From the NCBI GenBank assembly GCA_001817685.1, contig MHIV01000013.1:1-7948 (forward strand): a DNA stretch of 7,948 nucleotides, read 5' to 3'. Source of the stretch: Candidatus Colwellbacteria bacterium RIFCSPHIGHO2_02_FULL_45_17. Lineage in GTDB: Bacteria; Patescibacteriota; Minisyncoccia; UBA6257; Colwellbacteraceae. The translations under genes were made by a program, and so were the position numbers. Under the pieces are notes generated by a model. It was not told the DNA's origin and searched no databases. It saw only the letters and a program-made list of their open reading frames with translations. Below, one piece after another: positions 1-3,966 of the stretch (position 1 is its first letter; the number at the start of each line of letters is the position of its first letter).

Positions 1-1
1 A

Positions 2-556
2 TTAATTTTTGTAAGACACGGGGAGACGGATTTAAATAAAGAAAAGCGGGTGACTGGCGCGAGACTTAACCCACCCCTAAACGAAAAAGGAATAAAGCAG
101 GCGAGCGAGCTTGTTGAGGCGCTCAAAGACATTAAATTCGACGTAATAGTCTCGTCTGCCCTAGAGAGGGCAAAACAGACTGCTGAAATAATAAAAAAAC
201 GTTTTGATGTCCCACTTGAAATCGTTCCTCAGTTTGGGGAACGGGACTTCGGGTCGCTCACGGGGAAGACATGGGACGAAATGGGTGAGATAACCGGACT
301 CGGCAAGGACAAAATTATGGAACTCGATTTAAGCCAGAATTACGATTACCGCCCATACGGCGGGCAGTCTGCGGAGGAAGTGGAGAAAGCATTAAAAGAT
401 GGACTCACCCTGCTTAAAAATAAATATGTAGATAAGAAGTTGCTTGTTGTCGCACACGGTGGTGTAATAAGGCTTATGCATCATCTCTATACAGAGGAAC
501 TTGGAGACGAACACTTACGCCCGGCGAACGCATCAATACACTATTTTGAAATTTAG
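2..556 (+). CDS. Histidine phosphatase superfamily protein (phosphoglycerate mutase-like), 5' truncated
   Basis: The reading frame is open from base 2, so the true start lies before the window. The GTG at 50 falls inside the protein, after the catalytic motif, and is not the start. The visible 184 residues begin LIFVRHGETD, the RHG signature whose histidine (codon 17-19) is phosphorylated during catalysis in this superfamily. The FGERDFGSLTG segment carries the usual acidic residue, and VVAHGGVIR near the C-terminus supplies the second active-site histidine. Family members are cytoplasmic phosphatases or mutases acting on sugar phosphates, phosphoglycerate or alpha-ribazole phosphate. The sequence does not settle the substrate, so I give no gene symbol. 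The length is close to complete for the short phosphatase branch, so probably only a few residues are missing. The next gene follows after 3 nt, suggesting co-transcription. Confidence 0.93.
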   Translation, partial: LIFVRHGETDLNKEKRVTGARLNPPLNEKGIKQASELVEALKDIKFDVIVSSALERAKQTAEIIKKRFDVPLEIVPQFGERDFGSLTGKTWDEMGEITGLGKDKIMELDLSQNYDYRPYGGQSAEEVEKALKDGLTLLKNKYVDKKLLVVAHGGVIRLMHHLYTEELGDEHLRPANASIHYFEI

Positions 557-559
557 TCC

Positions 560-1219
560 ATGATTAAACTTTCGCAGAAATCGTTTAGAAAATTGCTCCT
601 CGCACTTACTATTTATCTGACTTCGCTTTTTGCGGCGAACACACTTGGCTTAAAGATAATGCCGTTCGTCTTTAATTCGCACTTATCTGTGGCTGTTTTC
701 TCTTTTCCAATAGTTTTTCTCATGACAGACGTTATAGGAGAAGTTTATGGAAAGAAAATCGCAAAACTTTTTGTCCTGTCCGGCTTTATAAGCATCGCGA
801 TTTTTCTTGCGTATTCATTCATTTCACTGGCAGTGCCGTGGTCGGCAGATGGGGAGTGGGCGAGAGAGGGGTACAACACGATTTTTGGGATTTCGGTTCG
901 AATGTCTATCGCATCGCTCGTCGCGTTTCTGATAGGGGAGTATCAAGACGTGTTTACGTTCTTCTTCCTCAAAGCAAAAATCGGTTCAAAACTTTTCTGG
1001 CTTAGATCGCTACTTTCGAACATATGGTCGCAGTTTTTAGACAGCGCGATATTTATGGTTATAGCATTCCTCGGAATTTACGAGACAAAGGTGCTAATAA
1101 GCGTGACAATCACATGGTGGTTGTATAAAGTTGCGATGGGATTCGCTTATACGCCACTCTCGTATGTGGGTATAAGATTGCTTCGCGGGAAAGAAGAAGC
1201 TGTGGTAGGGGGGGTTTAG
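560..1219 (+). CDS. yhhQ: Queuosine precursor transporter, YhhQ/VUT family
   Basis: A 219-residue, very hydrophobic protein with about six membrane segments. The family signature MTDVIGEVYGKK (about residues 55-66) matches the conserved TD-x-x-EVYGKK of the VUT (DUF165) family. A second conserved block, running from YQDVFTFFFLK (128-138) through LFWLRSLLSNIWSQFLDS (145-162) to IAFLG (168-172), fits the lWlRN...SqliDs...iaFlG pattern. Members import queuosine precursors (preQ0, preQ1) for the modified wobble base of tRNAs with GUN anticodons. In a reduced genome this implies salvage rather than synthesis, with a tRNA-guanine transglycosylase expected elsewhere. The start ATG lies 3 nt after the phosphatase stop with no SD. 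The stop lies 4 nt from the end of the convergent CofE-like gene. The family call is firm; the exact substrate is inferred. Confidence 0.9.
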   Translation: MIKLSQKSFRKLLLALTIYLTSLFAANTLGLKIMPFVFNSHLSVAVFSFPIVFLMTDVIGEVYGKKIAKLFVLSGFISIAIFLAYSFISLAVPWSADGEWAREGYNTIFGISVRMSIASLVAFLIGEYQDVFTFFFLKAKIGSKLFWLRSLLSNIWSQFLDSAIFMVIAFLGIYETKVLISVTITWWLYKVAMGFAYTPLSYVGIRLLRGKEEAVVGGV

Positions 1220-1235
1220 GGGACTACCTTTTTTT
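1204..1235 (+). terminator. Possible weak intrinsic terminator at the end of the transporter gene
   Basis: GGTAG (1204-1208) can pair with CTACC (1224-1228), followed directly by seven T residues (1229-1235). The stem is only 5 bp and the loop is 15 nt and G-rich, so this is weaker than a typical terminator. It overlaps the last codons of both convergent genes, which leave no other room for a terminator. Confidence 0.35.
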
Positions 1236-1946
1236 GAGTTTTATTTTGCCGATTCTCTCGAATAGAGGACGGTATATATCTTCGCTAGGATCCATAACTA
1301 ACTCGCGGCGCGATGGGCTTCTGTCTGTAAATTCAATTGACGCGTCCGTTATCACTGCGAGAGGTTGTTGCTCTTTGCCTTCGCCCATCTCAAGAATCGC
1401 GGCCGTTGCCAGACTGTCGGCGACGTCCGTCCTAGAGATTGTTAGTGTCCTTCCAAAAATATCTTTTGTGCCGCGGTAGTCGCGTATTCCCTTAAAGCCT
1501 GCATATCCGAGCGCGACACCGACAATGCCTGCGCGCAGAGGAAAGAGACGACTGTCCGTTATAAGAACCCCAAATTTTTTAACGCGATAGTGCGCTTGGA
1601 GTCTCTTTCTAATGTCGCGAGCAGATTTGTAGCTATCTTTTGGAAGAAGAATTAGTTTGCCTTTGGCGTTTGAAGCATCTATGCCGGCAGATGCCATAAC
1701 TGTTCCGTCTTTAATCGTTATCCACGTATATTTTGTTTTCATCGCCCACTCACTCTCAGATTTAATAAGGCGTTCTTTCGCTTTAGTGCTCGAATCGTTG
1801 TGGGTACGTCCTTCGGATAGGGCGACAATCTTTGAAGTTATAACTAGAACTGATTTTTCCGGCAATCGCCTCACGTGCTTTGTGATGAATGCAAAAAGAT
1901 CTTCATTTTCGCGAAAAACTCTAGTTTTTACAGCTCTTACAACCAT
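1224..1946 (-). CDS. CofE-like gamma-glutamyl ligase family protein (coenzyme F420-0:L-glutamate ligase domain)
   Basis: A 240-residue protein spanning the single F420_ligase domain. Recognisable blocks are VLVITSKIVALSEGR (33-47; CofE has vv.SKivSkaEGR), MASAGIDASNAKG (84-96; CofE has AnAGVDqSNv), LLPKDSYKSARDIR (100-113), GVLITDS (126-132), RAGIVGVALGYAGF (138-151), DYRGTKDIFGR (156-166) and DVADSLATAAILEMGEG (174-190). CofE adds glutamates to F420-0 using GTP and divalent metal. The DS and KDxFGR acidic residues (D131, D162) that fit metal/GTP sites are kept. The HGRPxR segment usual after the first aspartate is replaced by RLFPLR, so the substrate may differ. No other F420 gene is present here. 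Homologues are common in Patescibacteria that lack F420 pathways (from memory). Start ATG at 1946 has no SD and lies close behind a TATAAT box. Confidence 0.8.
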   Translation of the reverse strand: MVVRAVKTRVFRENEDLFAFITKHVRRLPEKSVLVITSKIVALSEGRTHNDSSTKAKERLIKSESEWAMKTKYTWITIKDGTVMASAGIDASNAKGKLILLPKDSYKSARDIRKRLQAHYRVKKFGVLITDSRLFPLRAGIVGVALGYAGFKGIRDYRGTKDIFGRTLTISRTDVADSLATAAILEMGEGKEQQPLAVITDASIEFTDRSPSRRELVMDPSEDIYRPLFERIGKIKLKKR

Positions 1947-1960
1947 TGGGATACCATTCG

Positions 1961-1990
1961 ATTATATCTGGGTAGGCCCAAAACAAACAA
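1961..1990 (-). promoter_or_regulatory. Sigma70-type promoter of the CofE-like gene
   Basis: On the minus strand a perfect TATAAT (1961-1966) is preceded, after 18 nt, by TTGTTT (1985-1990), a weak -35. Transcription would start near 1954, only about 8 nt before the ATG at 1946. There is no SD, so the mRNA would be almost leaderless. Confidence 0.6.
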
Positions 1991-2018
1991 CCATGATGTC
2001 CTACCAAAATTAGTCTAG

Positions 2019-2078
2019 AAAAAGAGACAGCCCTCCCACCGAAGCGGGGGGAGGGCTGTCCCCCTGTCGGTGACAGGG
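2019..2078 (-). terminator. Tandem-hairpin intrinsic terminator of the GC-rich gene
   Basis: Just after the TAA at 2083, minus-strand RNA can form CCCTGTC-ACC-GACAGGG (2078-2062). It can then form a perfect 12-bp stem, GACAGCCCTCCC pairing with GGGAGGGCTGTC (2060-2049 with 2037-2026), whose 11-nt loop contains CTTCGG. TCTTTTT follows (down to 2019), the U-tract expected of a rho-independent terminator. The polarity fits the minus-strand gene at 2083-2529. It also insulates the downstream CofE-like gene, which has its own promoter. Confidence 0.85.
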
Positions 2079-2082
2079 CTTG

Positions 2083-2529
2083 TTAGGTCTCGAGGATTCC
2101 CATGTTCCTCAAGGCCAATGTGTCGAAGGGTGAGCGTCCTTGCAGAATGCCGTCGTCCTCAGGGCAGGGGAGCTTGCGCTTGTCCACCTCGTCGCGCTCG
2201 CCACGGGGCGCGAACGTGTGCGTGAACCCCTCGATCTCGACGAGCTCGTCCTCGGTGGCGTACACGAGTCCGTCATGCGTTGGTCGTTCGGCCCACACAT
2301 GACCGTCCCAACCCTGTTCCTCGAGTTCGTCCACATCCGGCGCGTCGGCGGCGGCGTGGGCCAACTCCAGGACACTCCCGGTGTTGATCGGGGATTCGTC
2401 ATCGGGCTCGATGTATGCGCGTCTGTTGCGAATGACGTCGGGTTGATTCTCGATCGGCCATGAGCGCCGCTCGTGGTCGAGAATCCCTTCAAGGCATCTC
2501 TGGCGTCTGGTTTTTCCACTCCCAGGCAT
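2083..2529 (-). CDS. Acidic hypothetical protein of unknown function, GC-rich orphan
   Basis: I do not recognise this 148-residue protein. I chose the ATG at 2529 (MPGSGKTRRQ) because AGGAG (2535-2539) sits 5 nt upstream, the best SD in the window. A longer frame to 2667 would run back across the promoter. The N-terminus is basic (KTRRQR). The remainder is highly acidic, with DELEEQGWDGHVW near the middle and a run rich in E and D (TEDELVEIEGF) after it. There are two cysteines, no membrane segment and no signal peptide, so a soluble cytoplasmic protein is expected. By hand count about 75% of codons end in G or C, and sample 60-nt lines are about 62-72% GC against 47% in one line of glyS. This suggests transfer or a special origin. 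The promoter, SD and terminator all point the same way, which supports real expression. GSGKT at the start is too short for a P-loop claim. Confidence 0.72.
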   Translation of the reverse strand: MPGSGKTRRQRCLEGILDHERRSWPIENQPDVIRNRRAYIEPDDESPINTGSVLELAHAAADAPDVDELEEQGWDGHVWAERPTHDGLVYATEDELVEIEGFTHTFAPRGERDEVDKRKLPCPEDDGILQGRSPFDTLALRNMGILET

Positions 2530-2542
2530 TTCCACTCCTAGT

Positions 2543-2572
2543 CTACGAACTCCGAAAGCGGATGTGACCCAT
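2543..2572 (-). promoter_or_regulatory. Possible leader-peptide ORF in the 5' UTR of the GC-rich gene
   Basis: Between the promoter and the main start lies ATG (2572) followed by eight codons and TAG (2545-2543), encoding MGHIRFRSS. It is preceded by AGAAGGGAGT; GGAG is 1 nt and AAGG is 4 nt from the ATG, closer than ideal. Its stop lies 13 nt before the main ATG and just ahead of the main SD, as in a translationally coupled bicistronic leader. Translation is unproven and such short ORFs occur by chance. Confidence 0.35.
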
Positions 2573-2614
2573 ACTCCCTTCTCGTAAATGTGCGGACTGA
2601 TTCTCGAAAACCAC

Positions 2615-2643
2615 ATTTTACAATAATTAACCACTACCGTCAA
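2615..2643 (-). promoter_or_regulatory. Strong sigma70-type promoter of the GC-rich gene
   Basis: On the minus strand TTGACG (2638-2643) and TAAAAT (2615-2620) are separated by exactly 17 nt, 5/6 matches to each consensus hexamer. Transcription should start near 2608, giving a 5' UTR of about 79 nt. The spacer and upstream sequence are AT-rich, unlike the coding region. Confidence 0.8.
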
Positions 2644-2673
2644 TGTAAACGAAATACAAAAACACACCTTTCG

Positions 2674-2714
2674 GCCTGCCTGCCCTGCCTACCGGCAGGC
2701 AGGCGGTAGGTAGG
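2674..2714. repeat. Palindromic CCTGCC/GGCAGG repeat with alternative stems
   Basis: CCTGCCTGCC (2675-2684) is the exact reverse complement of GGCAGGCAGG (2694-2703), giving a 10-bp stem with a 9-nt loop. CCTACC (2688-2693) can instead pair with GGTAGG (2705-2710), so two mutually exclusive hairpins are possible. The block lies just upstream of the GC-rich gene's promoter and contains no gene. Similar CCTGCC/GGCAGG palindromes recur in Parcubacteria genomes (from memory). Only one copy is seen here. Confidence 0.7.
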
Positions 2715-2721
2715 AGCGTCC

Positions 2722-2750
2722 AAAGAAAAATCCGCCTTTCGGCGGACTTT
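2722..2750. terminator. Bidirectional intrinsic terminator
   Basis: TCCGCC (2731-2736) pairs with GGCGGA (2741-2746) around a TTTC loop. An A-rich tract (AAAGAAAAA) lies on the left and CTTTTCTT on the right, so both strands read stem plus U-tract. On the minus strand it lies downstream of the 3D-domain gene and ahead of the next promoter, so it probably ends that gene's transcript. Confidence 0.75.
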
Positions 2751-2757
2751 TCTTATG

Positions 2758-2782
2758 GCGCTGCTGCTTGTAACAGCGGCGC
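2758..2782. repeat. Imperfect hairpin downstream of the 3D-domain gene
   Basis: GCGCTGCTG (2758-2766) pairs with CAGCGGCGC (2774-2782) with one mismatch and a 7-nt loop. It belongs to the run of palindromes between the 3D-domain gene and the GC-rich unit, and no coding frame here is convincing. Confidence 0.5.
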
Positions 2783-2786
2783 TCAT

Positions 2787-2818
2787 AACAAACGAGCACA
2801 CGTGTGTGCTCGTTTGTT
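2787..2818. repeat. 32-bp near-perfect palindrome
   Basis: AACAAACGAGCACAC (2787-2801) is the exact reverse complement of the arm at 2804-2818, with only two unpaired bases at the centre. It begins 12 nt past the stop of the minus-strand 3D-domain gene. No long U-tract follows on either strand, so it may be a transcript-end stabiliser, a cruciform or a protein-binding site rather than a classic terminator. Confidence 0.7.
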
Positions 2819-2830
2819 CTTCGCTTACTG

Positions 2831-3268
2831 TTATAGAATTTCGACTCGGGTATTTCTTACTCCGAACCGCAGCGCATCACTTGTATTTGGGAACCACACG
2901 TCGAGCTTGTTACTATTTCGCTCGTGCATGCGATCCTCGACGGTGAACACTTGATCACCGAAGATTTCCGGAATTCTAACCTGTGTACCGAGGGGCAGCC
3001 AATTAGCTGCCACTACTCCGGTCCGAACCGTTGTTCCGGCAGCAGTTATATACGGGGTGTTATCAGTTTCGCCCTCACGACTTGAGTAAGCCGTCACAGT
3101 AACCTCAACGAATTTTTCAGCTTCGATCGGGTTAGTGTTTAGGAGCGAGTACGAGTAGGCAAGGTCCCCGGTAGGATAGCCAGGGTCGCCTATAACGTCT
3201 CCGTTCACTGCTGTATTTAGTGTCCCCAAACTAAGTAAAAGTGCTGCTGAAATGAGATATCTACTCAT
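2831..3268 (-). CDS. Secreted 3D (three-aspartate) domain protein
   Basis: A 145-residue protein with an N-terminal signal-like segment: MSRY followed by the hydrophobic stretch LISAALLLSLGTL, with possible cleavage near residues 20-24. The C-terminal half matches the 3D domain. VTVTAYSSREGETDNTP (56-72) is followed by ITAAGTTVRTGVVAAN (74-89), LPLGTQVRIPEIFG (91-104), VEDR (110-113), KLDVWF (121-126) and DALRFGVR (131-138). D112, D123 and D131 fit the three conserved aspartates. The domain has the double-psi barrel fold of MltA-type lytic transglycosylases and Rpf/YuiC-like proteins, and family members act on peptidoglycan outside the membrane. Whether this copy is catalytic is not shown. 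ATG at 3268 is chosen because it opens the signal peptide and the upstream frame is closed by TGA. There is no SD. Hairpins lie on both sides of the gene. Confidence 0.85.
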   Translation of the reverse strand: MSRYLISAALLLSLGTLNTAVNGDVIGDPGYPTGDLAYSYSLLNTNPIEAEKFVEVTVTAYSSREGETDNTPYITAAGTTVRTGVVAANWLPLGTQVRIPEIFGDQVFTVEDRMHERNSNKLDVWFPNTSDALRFGVRNTRVEIL

Positions 3269-3274
3269 GATTTT

Positions 3275-3292
3275 GGGATGTCAGACCATCCC
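3275..3292 (-). promoter_or_regulatory. Hairpin immediately upstream of the 3D-domain gene start
   Basis: In minus-strand RNA, GGGATG (3292-3287) pairs with CATCCC (3280-3275) around a 6-nt loop, ending 6 nt before the ATG at 3268. With no SD present, it could influence ribosome access. Its function is inferred. Confidence 0.45.
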
Positions 3293-3293
3293 T

Positions 3294-3331
3294 AGCAGTC
3301 AAAAACTCCCGTCTCCGGGAGCCACTGCTCC
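3294..3331 (-). promoter_or_regulatory. Structured 5' leader with terminator-like hairpin (possible attenuator)
   Basis: Minus-strand RNA contains CTCCCG-GAGA-CGGGAG followed by TTTTT (3321-3301), a 6-bp GC-rich stem with a GNRA-type loop and a U-tract. It lies between the promoter and the start of the 3D-domain gene. AGCAGT (3329-3324) and ACTGCT (3299-3294) can close a second helix around it. An alternative GGAGC-AGTG-GCTCC stem (3331-3318) would use the terminator's left arm and compete with it. This is the geometry of attenuation, although the stem is short and no known riboswitch class is recognised. Confidence 0.5.
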
Positions 3332-3339
3332 TCGCAGTG
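3323..3339. promoter_or_regulatory. Inverted repeat overlapping the -10 box (possible operator)
   Basis: CACTGC (3323-3328), a 5-nt spacer and GCAGTG (3334-3339) form a perfect 6-bp inverted repeat covering most of the -10 hexamer and the expected transcription start. A repressor site there would block the 3D-domain promoter. No regulator gene is adjacent. Confidence 0.4.
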
Positions 3340-3364
3340 TAGCACGGAGATAAGAGCTTGTCAA
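3336..3364 (-). promoter_or_regulatory. Sigma70-type promoter of the 3D-domain gene
   Basis: On the minus strand a perfect TTGACA (3359-3364) stands 17 nt from TACACT (3336-3341). The predicted start near 3329 gives a 5' UTR of about 60 nt. A second TTGACAAG copy lies just upstream (3378-3385) without a matching -10 box. Confidence 0.75.
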
Positions 3365-3422
3365 CACGTATGTTATTACTTGTCAAGTAGCGTAAAAAGT
3401 GCCGAAAATCCATAAAATCCCA

Positions 3423-3431
3423 TGCTAAAAT
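3423..3431 (+). promoter_or_regulatory. Extended -10 promoter of the recO operon
   Basis: TGCTAAAAT is an extended -10 element (TGn plus a 5/6 match to TATAAT). No good -35 is visible at the expected distance, which extended -10 promoters tolerate. Seven bases separate it from the recO ATG at 3439, so the transcript should start at or next to the start codon. No SD precedes the gene. Confidence 0.6.
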
Positions 3432-3438
3432 ATATAAA

Positions 3439-3966
3439 ATGATAGAGTACTACACCGAAGGCATCGTTCTCTCTAGGGATTCAAGGGGTGAGCTAGATAG
3501 AATAGTTACCATTTACACAAAAGAGCTAGGCAAAGTCGCAGCGCTTACAAAAAGCAGTAGAAAGATAACTTCTAAAGTCTCGGGGCATCTCATGCCGGGA
3601 AATGCTGTGCGTTTGAGGATTGTTGAGAACAAAACTGTCCAGGCGATGGACGCGCTTTCCGAAAAATCAAAATGCGACGCAAAACGGCTTCTGCCGTTCC
3701 TACAATTTCTTGACGAAGTGATTCCGCAGGGAGAGACGGACCCGGAACTGTGGGATTTGATAACGAAAACTATCAGCGAGTGTCACCTGGGACCAGAGAC
3801 ATATAGACAGATATTGAATTTTCTTGGGTTTGGCGCAGACGAAATGTTATGCGAGAGGTGTAAGAAGAACGAAATTGCGCATTTCTCGCTGACCGATATA
3901 ATGTTCTTATGCAGAGGGTGTGCAAGCATACTTAACTTGCGTCCCGATGAAATCGTTAAAATATGA
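3439..3966 (+). CDS. recO: DNA repair protein RecO, short form
   Basis: RecO anneals single strands and helps load RecA onto SSB-coated DNA in the RecFOR recombination-repair pathway. The N-terminus has the family's OB-fold start: EGIVLSRDSRGELDRIVTIYTKELGKV (7-33) resembles the usual GiVL...GE.d.iv.lyT.elGkv. A basic stretch (KSSRKITSK, 38-46) follows. The C-terminus keeps a CxxC...CxxC zinc site at C138/C141 and C158/C161. At 175 residues it is clearly shorter than the roughly 240 of typical RecO, with the middle helical domain reduced. This is a real short form rather than a frameshift, since both ends are intact. Its stop overlaps the next start (ATGA, 3963-3966), showing translational coupling with the membrane-anchored protein. 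Confidence 0.88.
   Translation: MIEYYTEGIVLSRDSRGELDRIVTIYTKELGKVAALTKSSRKITSKVSGHLMPGNAVRLRIVENKTVQAMDALSEKSKCDAKRLLPFLQFLDEVIPQGETDPELWDLITKTISECHLGPETYRQILNFLGFGADEMLCERCKKNEIAHFSLTDIMFLCRGCASILNLRPDEIVKI

Noticed and set aside
50..556. GTG at 50 as the start of the histidine phosphatase
   Set aside because: The frame is open upstream and encodes the RHGET catalytic motif at 14-28, so the gene is truncated by the window and starts earlier.
1657..2013. 118-residue plus-strand frame over the CofE-like gene
   Set aside because: It is antisense to a protein with clear family motifs, and no support for expression is visible.
2140..2463. 107-residue plus-strand frame opposite the GC-rich gene
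   Set aside because: It has no SD, promoter or terminator, whereas the opposite frame has all three correctly placed. Long antisense frames are expected in GC-rich coding DNA.
2109..2519. 136-residue minus-strand frame rich in S, T and R overlapping the GC-rich gene
   Set aside because: Its low-complexity composition is typical of an out-of-frame reading, and its start has no SD; the AGGAG serves 2529.
2507..2529. P-loop NTPase reading of GSGKT at the start of the GC-rich protein
   Set aside because: The motif lacks the preceding beta strand and full GxxxxGK[ST] spacing, and there is no Walker B region.
2530..2667. 46-residue N-terminal extension of the GC-rich protein
   Set aside because: It would be encoded across the -10 and -35 boxes and upstream of the predicted transcription start.
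2674..2714. CRISPR-like repeat
   Set aside because: There is a single palindromic block with no regular spacers and no cas genes.
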